Assembly (NCBI GenBank): GCA_016793805.1
Contig: JAEUIZ010000015.1
Span: forward strand, 1 to 64,000
Length of the DNA stretch: 64,000 nucleotides
DNA from: Phycisphaerae bacterium
Lineage (GTDB): Bacteria; Planctomycetota; Phycisphaerae; Phycisphaerales; UBA1924
Reading direction: 5' to 3'
Positions 50,565 through 59,118 of this stretch are shown in pieces. The notes under the pieces are model-generated. The model did no database searches. It was given only the letters and a program-made list of their open reading frames with translations, and was not told the origin of the DNA. Position 1 is the first letter of the stretch; every line of letters starts with the position of its first letter. The position numbers and the translations under genes were made by a program.

Positions 50565-51134
50565 ATGGAACGGGCCGAGGAACAACGTCTGATCCGACGG
50601 GCGAGGCGCGGGGATCGTCGCGCCACCGAGGCCCTCATCCGCGAGCACCAGGGCTCGCTCTACGCGTACATGCTGCGGATGACGGGACGGCGCGACGTGG
50701 CGGAGGAGGTGGTGCAAGAGGCGTTCGTGCGCGCCCTCTCGCACCTTGACCGGTTCGACGATCGGTTCCGGTTCTCGACGTGGGTGTTCACGATCGCCAA
50801 GAGGCTGCACGTCAACACGGTGCAGAAGCGGGCCCCGATCTTCAGCAGCGGAGCGGCGGAGGTCGCGGCGGGTTGGAGCGAGGCCTGGCCCGGGGAGGCA
50901 TCCGCGGAGGACGAGCGGCTGGGCCGGGTGCAGCGGGCGCTGCTGCGCCTCCCGGAGGTGCAGCGATCCGTGCTCGTGCTGTTCACGCAGTTGGACTGGT
51001 CGATCCGGCGGATCGCGCAGCACCTGTCGCTGCCCGAGGGGACGGTCAAGAGTCACTTGCATCGGAGCCGGGCGCGCGTCCGGAAACTCGTGGAAGAGGC
51101 GGAGGGCGTCAGGATCGAGGAGGTTGTGCGGTGA
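50565..51134 (+). CDS. ECF-family RNA polymerase sigma factor
   Basis: A 189-residue group 4 sigma factor with regions 2 and 4 only. Region 2: LIREHQGSLYAYMLRMTGRR, DVAEEVVQEAFVRALSHLDR and FSTWVFTIAKRLHVN. Region 4: RVQRALLRLPEVQRSVLVLF, then the helix-turn-helix SIRRIAQHLSLPEGTVKSHL. Normal length. It is followed by an anti-sigma candidate with GTGA overlap, the standard arrangement, and preceded by a candidate promoter of its own specificity. Confidence 0.93.
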   Translation: MERAEEQRLIRRARRGDRRATEALIREHQGSLYAYMLRMTGRRDVAEEVVQEAFVRALSHLDRFDDRFRFSTWVFTIAKRLHVNTVQKRAPIFSSGAAEVAAGWSEAWPGEASAEDERLGRVQRALLRLPEVQRSVLVLFTQLDWSIRRIAQHLSLPEGTVKSHLHRSRARVRKLVEEAEGVRIEEVVR

Positions 51135-51811
51135 GGAAGGGATCGGACAAGCCGGGCGCGGTGCCCCCCGAGTTGGTGGACGCGTACTTCGACGGGGAAC
51201 TCGACGCGGCGGCGCGGGCGGACTTCCATCGCCGACTGGGGGAGGACCTCGCGGCGTGCCGGGAGGTCGTGGAGACGCGTCGGATCATCAGCGAGTTGCG
51301 GGCGCCGGTGGAGACGCCGGACCTGACGCCGGCGATCATGGCCCGACTGCACCGCGGGTTCCTGCCAGCACGGGTTCGAAGGATGGTCTCGGCGGGCCGG
51401 GTGGCCGTGGCCGCGACGCTGCTCCTGGCGCTCGTGGGCTATGGGCTCGCGAAGCGCTGGGAGCCCGCGATCTTCGAGCCCGCCCGGACGAACCCGGTGA
51501 CGGAGGTTGTGCGTTCGAGCGAGCGCGACGCGGCGGCGGGGGCGAGGCAGGTGCGGGGCGTGCTCATGCGAGCCAGGCCGGGCGAGCAGGTCTATCAGGC
51601 CGCGGCCTTGGTTCCGGGTCGCGTGGTCGTGCGCACCTTCCCCGACGGCGCGGGCTCGGGCGTGATGCCCGGGGGCTCGGGCGGCCCGGACGCCGAGTGG
51701 AACTGGGCGGCGGCCTGGCAGGAGGGCGCGTCGTCCGCGCCGATCTGGTCCGCGGAGTGGCGCGGCGGTCTGCTGCGGCTGCCAGAGGGAAGCGGTTCGG
51801 CGCCGAGGTGA
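51131..51811 (+). CDS. Putative membrane anti-sigma factor
   Basis: A 226-residue protein overlapping the sigma gene by four bases. The N-terminal 70 residues (ELVDAYFDGELDAAARADFH, GEDLAACREVVETRRIISEL) have the helical pattern of anti-sigma N-domains, without the HxxxCxxC zinc motif (only one Cys). One membrane segment (VAVAATLLLALVGYGLA, about 95-111) leads to an exported C-terminal part. It likely holds the ECF factor at the membrane until an envelope signal. The exact class is unknown. Confidence 0.78.
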   Translation: MRKGSDKPGAVPPELVDAYFDGELDAAARADFHRRLGEDLAACREVVETRRIISELRAPVETPDLTPAIMARLHRGFLPARVRRMVSAGRVAVAATLLLALVGYGLAKRWEPAIFEPARTNPVTEVVRSSERDAAAGARQVRGVLMRARPGEQVYQAAALVPGRVVVRTFPDGAGSGVMPGGSGGPDAEWNWAAAWQEGASSAPIWSAEWRGGLLRLPEGSGSAPR

Positions 51812-51814
51812 TCG

Positions 51815-53341
51815 ATGCGCTGGCGGATCGCGATTGCCGTGGGGTGCGTGCTGGGTGTGTCGGCGTTGCGTGCGTGCGCGCAGGAACTCGCGCCCGCCCT
51901 GGCCGAGCCGCTGCTGCGTGACGTCCCCGCGGACGCGGACGCGGCGCTGGTGGTGGTGGGGGCCGCGGCGCAGCGGACGACCGACGCGGGGGCGGCGCTC
52001 CTGGCGATGGTCGAGGAGTCGGGGCTGGCGCACGAGACGTTCCGCGCGTGGGCCGATTTGTCGCGCGAACTCGGGTGGTCTCCGTCGGAGGCCTTTGACG
52101 CGTTGCTCGGGCGGCGCGTCATGGTCGTGGTCCGCGGGGGCGATCCCCTGGGCTTGAACGCGGGCGCGGGACGCGAGGGCCGGAGCGACTGGGCGATCGT
52201 CAGCGAGGTCTCGCCCGCGGCCGAGGCGCGCGTGCGGGAGCGGCTCCGGCCCGCGCCGCGGCGGACGCACGGGGGCCTCATGGTGCTCTCGCTCGAAGGC
52301 CGACTCGAACTCGTCGTGTCGCGAGGGGAGGTCTGCCGAATCCTGCTCGCGCCGGCGGATCATGGCGGCCTGTTCGACGAGATGGCGGCTCGCCTGGGCC
52401 GGCCCGCGACGCCGCGCGCCGCCGACGCGTGCGACGCCGCGATCCTCGTTCGCCGTGGCACGGGCGCGCTCCGCGCCGGCATCTCGTTCGAGCCCGACGG
52501 TTGGCACGTCGGCGTCGTCGCCCCTCGCGAGATGGTCTACGCCGGCGAGCGGCCCGAGCCCTCCTCCGCGCGGCTGGTCTCCGCGTTCGAGCCGGGGTCG
52601 CTCGCGGTGGTCGTCTGGCAGGTCGGCGTGCTCCCTCGGCTTGCGGAATGGCTCGGTGCGCCCGCGCTCCCGTGGCCACTGCGGGGCGAGGGCGTGGGAC
52701 CGCGCCTGGCGCTGGTGGTCCGAGGCGAGGGCGAGGCGCGGTCGGAGACGCCCGTCAGCATCAGCGCGGCCGCCGTGCCGCTCTCGCGCGGGGACCCGCC
52801 TCGGATCGCCGTCACGCTGGGGGTTCAGGCCTCCGTCGCGGCGCTGACCCGCGAGTCCGACCGCGCCATGGAGCGGCTGGTGATCTCGCTCGCCCGGGGC
52901 GAGTGGGTGCAAGAGGCCGCGCGGATGGACGTGGCCCTCGCGGGCGACGAGACCGCGGTCCGCGGATTCCGGCTGGGCGAGGACGTGGAGATGTGCGCGA
53001 GCCTGACGCCGGACATCACGGCACGGTTCGGGCCCGACCCGACGCTGAGTTGGTGCGCCCGCCCGATGGGCCGGTGGGGATGGTGGGTCGGTCGGCTCGC
53101 GCTCTCGGGCACGGCCGCGGCCGACGCCGACATCTTCGTGCGGGCCGAATCCGGGACCGTGGCGGGCGGGGGCGCGGCGCCCAAGCCCCGACTGACGACC
53201 GGTGCGGTGCGCCTCGCGGCCCTCTGGAGCGTCCTGGGCCGAACCGGGCCCGCGACTCGCGTTCGCACGCTCAGGTGGGACGCCTGGCTCGGCGAGGATG
53301 GCCTGGTCGAGGGCTTCGTCCGCATCACGATGACGAAGTAG
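51815..53341 (+). CDS. Exported protein, unknown function, in the ECF operon
   Basis: A 508-residue protein starting 3 bases after the anti-sigma stop. Signal peptide MRWRIAIAVGCVLGVSALRA, cleavage near CAQE. The remainder is Ala/Arg/Val-rich with repeated strand-helix patterns (DVPADADAALVVVGAAAQRT, LGRRVMVVVRGGDPLGLN, ARLVSAFEPGSLAVVVWQVG) seen in planctomycetal periplasmic proteins of unknown role. No catalytic motif recognised. Its operon position suggests that it senses or is the target of the stress that activates the sigma factor. Confidence 0.72.
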   Translation: MRWRIAIAVGCVLGVSALRACAQELAPALAEPLLRDVPADADAALVVVGAAAQRTTDAGAALLAMVEESGLAHETFRAWADLSRELGWSPSEAFDALLGRRVMVVVRGGDPLGLNAGAGREGRSDWAIVSEVSPAAEARVRERLRPAPRRTHGGLMVLSLEGRLELVVSRGEVCRILLAPADHGGLFDEMAARLGRPATPRAADACDAAILVRRGTGALRAGISFEPDGWHVGVVAPREMVYAGERPEPSSARLVSAFEPGSLAVVVWQVGVLPRLAEWLGAPALPWPLRGEGVGPRLALVVRGEGEARSETPVSISAAAVPLSRGDPPRIAVTLGVQASVAALTRESDRAMERLVISLARGEWVQEAARMDVALAGDETAVRGFRLGEDVEMCASLTPDITARFGPDPTLSWCARPMGRWGWWVGRLALSGTAAADADIFVRAESGTVAGGGAAPKPRLTTGAVRLAALWSVLGRTGPATRVRTLRWDAWLGEDGLVEGFVRITMTK

Positions 53342-53343
53342 CC

Positions 53344-53781
53344 CTACGCCGCGTCGTGGCGCGGTCGGGCCCAGCCCAGCGTGATCCCGAAGATCGTCCG
53401 CGGGCGCGCCTCGAACGACCGGACGGCCTGTCGCACGTCGTCAGCGACCACGATCCGCCGGTCGAGTTTGGTGATGCGGATCAGCCGCGACAGGTCCTTG
53501 GAGAGCGCGAACAGGGCGAGGTGGGCCCCGAGTTCGACGCACCGCCGATGGGCCGCCACCAGCGCGTTGATCCCGGCGGAGGTCATCTCCTGCACGTCGG
53601 CCATCGACACGGCGACCCGCCCCTTGGCGACCTCGGCGACCTTCACGATCCGCTCGCGCACCTCGGGCGCCTGGGCCTCGCGGATCGCGGGCATGCTTAG
53701 GAACACGAGCGCGACCTGCTCCATGCCCTGCACGGTGATGATGCCGTCGCGGCTTCCGGCGTCCGTGATCTCGTGACGCAT
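53344..53781 (-). CDS. STAS-domain protein (anti-sigma factor antagonist type)
   Basis: A 145-residue protein with a STAS fold: VQGMEQVALVFLSMPAIREA, KGRVAVSMADVQEMTSAGIN as the central strand and ALVAAHRRCVELGAHLALFA. In SpoIIAA/RsbV the segment after the Asp-x-x-x-(Met/Leu)-(Thr/Ser)-(Ser)-(Ala/Ser)-Gly carries the phosphorylated Ser; here MTSAGIN keeps that Ser. It could be dephosphorylated by a SpoIIE-type phosphatase such as that at 22617. GGGAGGGG precedes ATG 53781. Converges on the ECF operon with 2 bases between. Confidence 0.85.
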   Translation of the reverse strand: MRHEITDAGSRDGIITVQGMEQVALVFLSMPAIREAQAPEVRERIVKVAEVAKGRVAVSMADVQEMTSAGINALVAAHRRCVELGAHLALFALSKDLSRLIRITKLDRRIVVADDVRQAVRSFEARPRTIFGITLGWARPRHDAA

Positions 53782-53934
53782 GCCCCCTCCCTTCCCTGGT
53801 GTTCCTCCACCCCCAAAGTGCCAAGCGTTCGAGGATCGTGCCAGCCCGGGGGAGGAACTGACCCTCCAAGAGGTCGGGTTGTGCCGATCGCGGCTGATGG
53901 AGAGGGAGGGCGGACCGAGCCGCGGGGAAGAGGA

Positions 53935-53982
53935 GCCCCAAAAAAGAGAGTCCCGCGCCGGGGAGGCATCCGACGCGGGACC
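53935..53982 (-). terminator. Terminator-like hairpin on the minus strand
   Basis: Stem GTCCCGCG/CGCGGGAC with a 16-base loop and a run of six T after four bases, in minus-strand reading. It lies about 150 bases upstream of the STAS start, so it would end an upstream RNA or attenuate the STAS transcript. Confidence 0.5.
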
Positions 53983-54252
53983 ACACCAGGGGCTCGTGCG
54001 TGGGCCGCGGGTAGTTCGGCCCACCCCTTTGTCTCTCTCCTCCCCACGCCCTTGCGGGCATCCGGGCGGCGCGGCGCATCGCCGACAGTTGAGCATGCAA
54101 TTCGACGAGGGCCAGGGCTCCGGCTTGCAGCGCGCCCGCGCGGCACGAAGGTGGGCCTGTGCGGGCGCGCGACGGGACTCGCCCCGGGGGCGTGGCGCCA
54201 GCCCCTTTTCTCGGGCCCGCCACGCCGGGTTCCGGACGATCATGGAGCCCGA

Positions 54253-54258
54253 TAGACT
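54253..54258 (+). promoter_or_regulatory. -10 box TAGACT of coaD
   Basis: TAGACT, 6 bases, then ATG 54265; the same box and spacing occur before the gene at 62523. Confidence 0.5.
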
Positions 54259-54264
54259 GGGCTC

Positions 54265-54822
54265 ATGCCACACTTGGCCGTCTTTCCCGGGTCGTTCGAT
54301 CCCATCACCTACGGGCATCTGGACGTGATCGCGCGCGGGCGTCGGCTGTTCGACGGGTTGATCGTGGCGGTCGGACGAAACCCCGGGAAGGACGCGCTCT
54401 TCACCACCGACGAGCGCGTGGCCATGGCGGAGCGGCTGGTGGCCGATGTCCTGGCCCGCGAGCCCGACGCGGCCCCCGTTTCCGTGCGGGCCTTCTCGGG
54501 CCTCACCGTCGATTTCGCCCGCTCGGTGGGGGCGGCGGCGCTGCTCCGCGGGGTTCGGAATCTGTCTGACTTGCAGTACGAGGTCCAGCAAGCCATCACC
54601 AACCGCGAAGTTGCGGGAATCGAGACCGCCTTTGTAGTGGCAGGGCAGACGTTCGCGTATACAAGTTCGAGCCTGATCCGACAGATCACGGCCATGGGCA
54701 ACGACCTCACGGCACTGGCCGCGATGGTCCCGCCCCCGGTCGTCGAGGCCCTCCGGCAGAAAAAAGAGGCCCGGCATCCGCTGCTGGAGCGGCTGCGGGC
54801 CGAACGGGACGTGGACGGATGA
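54265..54822 (+). CDS. coaD: Phosphopantetheine adenylyltransferase
   Basis: CoaD transfers AMP to 4-phosphopantetheine in coenzyme A synthesis. The 185-residue protein has AVFPGSFDPITYGHLDVIAR (TxGH motif at 15-18), VAVGRNPGKDALFTTDERV, LLRGVRNLSDLQYEVQQAIT and the C-terminal AYTSSSLIRQITAMG (the SSS-x-(V/I)-(R/K) signature). Slightly longer than the usual 160 because of a charged tail. Overlaps the following lipoprotein gene (ATGA). Confidence 0.96.
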   Translation: MPHLAVFPGSFDPITYGHLDVIARGRRLFDGLIVAVGRNPGKDALFTTDERVAMAERLVADVLAREPDAAPVSVRAFSGLTVDFARSVGAAALLRGVRNLSDLQYEVQQAITNREVAGIETAFVVAGQTFAYTSSSLIRQITAMGNDLTALAAMVPPPVVEALRQKKEARHPLLERLRAERDVDG

Positions 54823-55232
54823 ACAGTGCGACTTCGGCGTGGGGCGCGTGGCGTCGAGCGATGATGATGGCGGCATCGGCACTCGCCTGCGCCGTCGCGG
54901 GCGGGTGCGTGTCGGAGACCTCTGCGGGCGTGGTGCTCCTGCCCGGCGAACGGGCCGAGGCGCGGGTGCTGGGGGCGCGCCCGTGGATCAAGATCGAGTC
55001 CATGACACCCGTCGAGGCGACGATCACCTCCAGCGAGGGACGCCGGACCGAGACGATCCAGGGCCTGCTGGCGCGCCGGCTCTCGCCTCCGAGCCAGGGC
55101 GGCAACATGACGGGCGGCGGGGTGCGGATCGAGTTGCACAACGCCGCGTCGGAACAGGCCTCGGTTTTCTTGACTGCGACGGACTGCTCGGGCTTCTCGC
55201 TGCAGAAGCCACCACAGGCCGCCAAGCCCTGA
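54819..55232 (+). CDS. Small lipoprotein, unknown function
   Basis: A 137-residue protein with a signal peptide (RRAMMMAASALACAVAG) and a lipobox-like AGGC. The mature part has short beta strands (AGVVLLPGERAEARVLGARP, WIKIESMTPVEATITSSEGR). No domain recognised. Translationally coupled to coaD by ATGA, with no evident functional link. Confidence 0.66.
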   Translation: MNSATSAWGAWRRAMMMAASALACAVAGGCVSETSAGVVLLPGERAEARVLGARPWIKIESMTPVEATITSSEGRRTETIQGLLARRLSPPSQGGNMTGGGVRIELHNAASEQASVFLTATDCSGFSLQKPPQAAKP

Positions 55233-55320
55233 GCCGATCTGCCCGCCTGGACCGGCGGTAACTCGTGCTCTTCGCTTCCGTTGCCCGCTTCCGCTGTACC
55301 TTCGCGGCCCGGGTGGTCGA

Positions 55321-55326
55321 TACCCT
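55321..55326 (+). promoter_or_regulatory. -10 box TACCCT of the aminotransferase-murD operon
   Basis: TACCCT, 5 bases, then GTG 55332, which sets the start of the conserved aminotransferase sequence. Confidence 0.4.
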
Positions 55327-55331
55327 TGGCT

Positions 55332-56225
55332 GTGATCGTCCACCTCAACGGCAGGCTGGTCCCGGCGGCCGAGGCTCGCGTCAGCCCGTTCGATCGCGGG
55401 TACCTCTTCGGCGACGGCGTCTACGAGGGCCTCCGCGCGTTCGCCGGCCGGATCGTCGGGCTCTCGCGCCATGTCGATCGCCTGCGCGAGGGACTCGAGG
55501 AATCTCGGATCGCCTGGAACGCGGATCGGCTCGTGGACGTGTGCGCCGGACTGCTCGAGGCCAACCGCCTGGCCGACGCGTTCATCTATGTGCAGGTCAC
55601 GCGCGGCGCGCCCGGCCCGGGCCAGCCCGTGCGCACGCGCATCCCCGCCGGTCCGATGGAGCCCGCGGTCTTCGCCTATTGCACCCCGCAGGCCCCGCTC
55701 TCGTCCTTTGACCACGCCGAGCCCGCGACGGTCAGCGTCCGCACTCGCCCCGACACGCGCTGGTCACGCGGGCGGCTCAAGTCGATCTCGCTGCTGGGCA
55801 ACGTCCTGTCCGCGATCGAGGCGAGCGAGCACGCCGCGGGCGACGCGATCCTCGTCCGCGACGGGCTGGTGGCCGAGGCGACGGCGGCCAACGTGCTGCT
55901 CGCCCGCGCCGGGCGCGTCGTCACGCCCTCGCTCGAGAGCGTCCCGATCCTCGCGGGCGTGACGCGGGCGATCCTGCTCGAGGCCTGCCCGGAGATCGAG
56001 TCGCGCGCCGTCGCGGAGCACGAACTGGCCGAGGCCGACGAGGTGATGATCGTCGGGACCACCACGATGGTGACCTCGGTGGTCACGCTGGACGGTCGGC
56101 CCGTGGGCGACGGGCGGCCGGGCCCGGTGGCGCGCCGCCTCCTGGGCGACCTCGTCGGCGCGATCCGGCGGGACATCGGGCTTCACGAGAGCGAGCGATG
56201 CACGAGGGCCGCCGCGTCACGGTGA
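55332..56225 (+). CDS. Class IV PLP aminotransferase, D-amino-acid-aminotransferase-like
   Basis: A 297-residue fold-type IV aminotransferase. It begins [20 protein letters not shown] with [17 protein letters not shown], has the PLP lysine in [20 protein letters not shown] and continues [20 protein letters not shown]. The C-terminal [20 protein letters not shown] and [10 protein letters not shown] closely follow D-amino-acid aminotransferases rather than branched-chain enzymes, so it may make D-Glu or D-Ala. GTG 55332 is the only start matching the conserved N-terminus. Its 3-prime end overlaps murD by 28 bases, coupling it to the enzyme that uses D-Glu. Substrate is inferred, not proven. Confidence 0.85.
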   Translation: MIVHLNGRLVPAAEARVSPFDRGYLFGDGVYEGLRAFAGRIVGLSRHVDRLREGLEESRIAWNADRLVDVCAGLLEANRLADAFIYVQVTRGAPGPGQPVRTRIPAGPMEPAVFAYCTPQAPLSSFDHAEPATVSVRTRPDTRWSRGRLKSISLLGNVLSAIEASEHAAGDAILVRDGLVAEATAANVLLARAGRVVTPSLESVPILAGVTRAILLEACPEIESRAVAEHELAEADEVMIVGTTTMVTSVVTLDGRPVGDGRPGPVARRLLGDLVGAIRRDIGLHESERCTRAAASR

Positions 56226-57601
56226 TGGGCCTGGGCCGCTTCGGCGGGGGGCTCGGGGTGACGCGCTACCTCGCCAGGCAAGGGGCCGAGGTGCTCGTGA
56301 CCGACATGGCCTCCGCGGCGGACCTGGCCGAGCCCGTGGCGGCGCTGGACGACCTCGTACGCGCGGGACGGGTCGCGCTCCGCCTGGGCGGGCACAACGT
56401 CAGCGACTTCACGCGGGCCGATCTGGTGGTCGCGAACCCCGCGGTGCCCAAGCCCTGGGAGGATCGGTTCCTCCGCGCCGCCGAGGCCGCGGGTGTCCCG
56501 ATCACCACCGAGATCCGCCTCGCGGTCGAGCGGCTGGCGGACCCGGCACGAACGATCGGCGTCACGGGCTCGGCGGGCAAGAGCACGACCTCGGCGATGA
56601 TCGCGCACGGGCTCGCGGCCCTGGGCGTCCCGTGCGTGCTCGGGGGCAACATCGGGGGCTCGCTGCTCGAGCACGAGCCCGCGGACGCGCGACCGTGGAC
56701 CGTCCTGGAACTCTCCAGCGCGATGCTGCACTGGCTCGGGCCGGGATCGTCGGCGGGGCAGGCGGGCTGGTCGCCCGGCATCGCGGTCGTCACGAACATC
56801 ACGCCGAACCACATCGACTGGCACGGGACGTTCGAGCACTACCGCGCGAGCAAGTTGAACATCGTGCGGTTCCGGCGCGGGCCGTGCGTCTTTGGAGAGA
56901 GCGCCTCCCTGCGGGCGTCGCTGGCCGAGGCCGGCGCGGGCGAACTCATCGGCGTGTCGGCGGACGAGTCCGCGGACCGGTTCCGGCTCTCGGCGGTGCC
57001 GCTGCTCGTGCCCGGCGCGCACAATCGGCTCAACGCTCGGATGGCGCTGCAGGCGATCGGGCTGGCGCTGCGGGCCGACGGGGACGCGCGATCCGACGCG
57101 GACCTGTCGCGGGCGGCGTCGGTGGCGCTGGCGACGTTCCCCGGGCTCCCGCATCGGCTGCAACTGGTCGCCGAGGCGGGCGGCGTGCGGTATTACAACG
57201 ACTCGAAGTGCACGACGCCCGAGGCCGCGCTGCTCGCGCTCGCCGCGCTGCGCGAGGCCGGGATCAGCGGCATCCACCTGATCGCGGGCGGATACGACAA
57301 GCAAAGCGACCTGGGCGACGTGGCGCGGTCGGCCGCGCAACTCGCCGGGCTGTACACGATCGGGACGACCGGCCCGGCGATCGCACGCGCGGCGCGCAAC
57401 GAAGTGGCGCGGGTGAGCGGGGGGGCGAATGGGGGGGCGCACGTCGAGGAGTGCGGGACGCTCGACGTGGCCGTGGCGCGGGCCCGCGCGCGGGCCAGGG
57501 CCGGCGAGGCCGTCCTCCTCAGCCCCGCCTGCGCCTCGTGGGACCAGTTCACAAACTATGAGGCTCGCGGCGAGGCGTTCGCGGCTATGGTGCGCCGATG
57601 A
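56198..57601 (+). CDS. murD: UDP-N-acetylmuramoyl-L-alanine--D-glutamate ligase
   Basis: MurD adds D-Glu to UDP-MurNAc-L-Ala in peptidoglycan synthesis. The 467-residue protein has the N-terminal Rossmann [20 protein letters not shown], the P-loop [20 protein letters not shown], the [20 protein letters not shown] signature, [19 protein letters not shown] and [17 protein letters not shown], ending with [20 protein letters not shown]. All are diagnostic. It stands outside any mur/fts cluster. GAGAGCGAG precedes ATG 56198. The presence of murD with anmK-murQ argues that this organism makes and recycles peptidoglycan. Confidence 0.95.
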   Translation: MHEGRRVTVMGLGRFGGGLGVTRYLARQGAEVLVTDMASAADLAEPVAALDDLVRAGRVALRLGGHNVSDFTRADLVVANPAVPKPWEDRFLRAAEAAGVPITTEIRLAVERLADPARTIGVTGSAGKSTTSAMIAHGLAALGVPCVLGGNIGGSLLEHEPADARPWTVLELSSAMLHWLGPGSSAGQAGWSPGIAVVTNITPNHIDWHGTFEHYRASKLNIVRFRRGPCVFGESASLRASLAEAGAGELIGVSADESADRFRLSAVPLLVPGAHNRLNARMALQAIGLALRADGDARSDADLSRAASVALATFPGLPHRLQLVAEAGGVRYYNDSKCTTPEAALLALAALREAGISGIHLIAGGYDKQSDLGDVARSAAQLAGLYTIGTTGPAIARAARNEVARVSGGANGGAHVEECGTLDVAVARARARARAGEAVLLSPACASWDQFTNYEARGEAFAAMVRR

Positions 57602-58440
57602 GGCATCCCTTGGCGGCCATCGGCATGTGCATCGCGATCGCGGCGTGCGCGCCCGCGCGCCGCAGCGAGCCGTCGGCGAAGCAGCCGGAGCCAGACCTGA
57701 AGGCCCCCGCGCCGCGCGAGCCGCCTCCCGCGACGCCCGAGCCTGTGGCCGTGCCGCCGACGCACGAACCACAGCGACCCGAATCGCCGCAGCCGCGGCG
57801 GGTGGTCGAGTTGTTCCCCGGGGTCCGCGCTGATCTTGCCGCGCGCGTGATCGAGTTCGACGGGATCGTCCCGCTCGACGCGCACGACCCCGCGACGCCG
57901 ATCGTGTATCTCGAGGTGATGGTCTGCACCCCGGACACGAAGGAGCATGAGGCGCTGGTGATGACGCGGGCGCGCCCATCGCACGTGCACGCCGCGCTGC
58001 TCGCCGCGGGGTTCCAGCCCGGCGCGCCCGGGGGCTGGGATTGGGACGGGACCCGGCTCGTGCCGCGCCAGCCGACCGGCGACGGGCTCGAGGTGCTCTT
58101 CGTGCGTCGCGGACCGGACGGGGGCGAGATCGAGGAACCGGCGGAGTCGTGGGTGAAGCGCGAGCGCGACGGCAAGCCGCTGGAGGCGCCGGCGACCGGG
58201 CCGCGCTGGCGGTTCGCGGGCTCGCAGATGGTCAAGCGTGGGCCGGGCGGGGCCGAGGTCTACGACGCCGACGGGGCGGGCACGCTGGTGGGCCTGACGA
58301 CCTTCGGCGGCGAGACGATCGCCTGGCACCGCACGATCAGCCCCGAGGCGACGATCCAGGAGCCCGACCTGATCGCGGACGCGGCACGGGTGCCGAAGGC
58401 GGGCACGGCGGTCACGGTGCGGATCAGACCGTCCCGGTGA
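57598..58440 (+). CDS. YdjY-like domain lipoprotein
   Basis: A 280-residue protein starting inside the murD stop (ATGA). Signal peptide [17 protein letters not shown] with IAAC as lipobox. A Pro/Glu-rich linker ([20 protein letters not shown]) follows, then a domain ([60 protein letters not shown]) of the YdjY type found widely in planctomycetes. Exported and anchored; function unknown. Confidence 0.8.
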   Translation: MRHPLAAIGMCIAIAACAPARRSEPSAKQPEPDLKAPAPREPPPATPEPVAVPPTHEPQRPESPQPRRVVELFPGVRADLAARVIEFDGIVPLDAHDPATPIVYLEVMVCTPDTKEHEALVMTRARPSHVHAALLAAGFQPGAPGGWDWDGTRLVPRQPTGDGLEVLFVRRGPDGGEIEEPAESWVKRERDGKPLEAPATGPRWRFAGSQMVKRGPGGAEVYDADGAGTLVGLTTFGGETIAWHRTISPEATIQEPDLIADAARVPKAGTAVTVRIRPSR

Positions 58441-58447
58441 GCCCGGG

Positions 58448-58453
58448 TACACT
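58448..58453 (+). promoter_or_regulatory. -10 box TACACT of tmk
   Basis: TACACT, 8 bases, then GTG 58462. Confidence 0.45.
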
Positions 58454-58461
58454 GGGGCCCT

Positions 58462-59118
58462 GTGTCTGACGCGTGGATGACGAGGCTGGCGGGTCGGTTC
58501 GTGGTCTTCGAGGGGCCGGATGGCTCGGGCAAGTCCACGCAGTTCCGTCGGTTCGTGCGCGCCGCCCAGACCGTCGGCGTCCCCGTCTGCGAGGTCCGCG
58601 AGCCGGGCGGCACGGTCGTGGGCGAGGCCATCCGCGCGATCCTCCTCGACCACGCCCAGAAGGACATGACGCTGACCTGCGAGATGATGCTCTACATGGC
58701 CAGCCGGGCCCAACTCGTCGAGCAGCGGATCCGTCCCGCCGTGGCCTCGGGCCAGTTGGTGGCGGCCGACCGGTTCCTGCCCTCGACGTTCGCGTACCAG
58801 GGCACGGCGGGCGGGCTGGCGCGGGCCGACATCGAGGCCGTGGCCCGCGTGGCGCTCCTGGGGTGTACGCCCGACCTGGTCCTGGTCTTTGACGTAGACG
58901 AGCAGACCGCCCAGCAACGGCTCAGCCCGCTCCTGGACCGCATGGAGGCCAAGGGGCGCGAGTTTCACCGGAAGGTCCGGGAGGGGTATCGTCAGCAGGT
59001 CGCGGAGCACCCGACCCGATATCGTCGTGTGGACGCGAGCCTGTCGGAGGCCGAGGTCTGGGAGCAGGTGCGGGCGGTCACGCGGGACTTCTTCGCGGGC
59101 AAGGCGGAGCGAACATGA
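58462..59118 (+). CDS. tmk: Thymidylate kinase
   Basis: Phosphorylates dTMP to dTDP. The 218-residue protein has the P-loop RFVVFEGPDGSGKSTQFRRF, the DR(Y/F/H) region VREPGGTVVGEAIRAILLD, LYMASRAQLVEQRIRPAVAS, VAADRFLPSTFAYQG and a LID segment near DRMEAKGREFHRKVREGY. GTG 58462 follows a TACACT box by 8 bases; the internal ATG five codons later is an alternative. Its stop overlaps plsY (ATGA). Confidence 0.95.
   Translation: MSDAWMTRLAGRFVVFEGPDGSGKSTQFRRFVRAAQTVGVPVCEVREPGGTVVGEAIRAILLDHAQKDMTLTCEMMLYMASRAQLVEQRIRPAVASGQLVAADRFLPSTFAYQGTAGGLARADIEAVARVALLGCTPDLVLVFDVDEQTAQQRLSPLLDRMEAKGREFHRKVREGYRQQVAEHPTRYRRVDASLSEAEVWEQVRAVTRDFFAGKAERT

Larger units (their letters stand above)
53782..54264 (-). 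other. 483-base region without a clear gene; possible small RNA or long leader
   Basis: No frame here has convincing codon structure on either strand. On the minus strand GTCCCGCG/CGCGGGAC (53951-53982) forms a perfect 8-pair stem followed by TCTCTTTTTT, which reads as a terminator for a transcript coming from the coaD side and ending before the STAS gene. The remaining sequence is G/C-rich with several inverted repeats. No tRNA, tmRNA, RNase P or 6S signature was recognised. Confidence 0.35.

Noticed and set aside
53344-54882. N-terminal extension of the STAS protein to 512 residues
   Set aside because: The extension lacks any domain, crosses coaD in antisense and a terminator-like hairpin, and a good ribosome site precedes ATG 53781.
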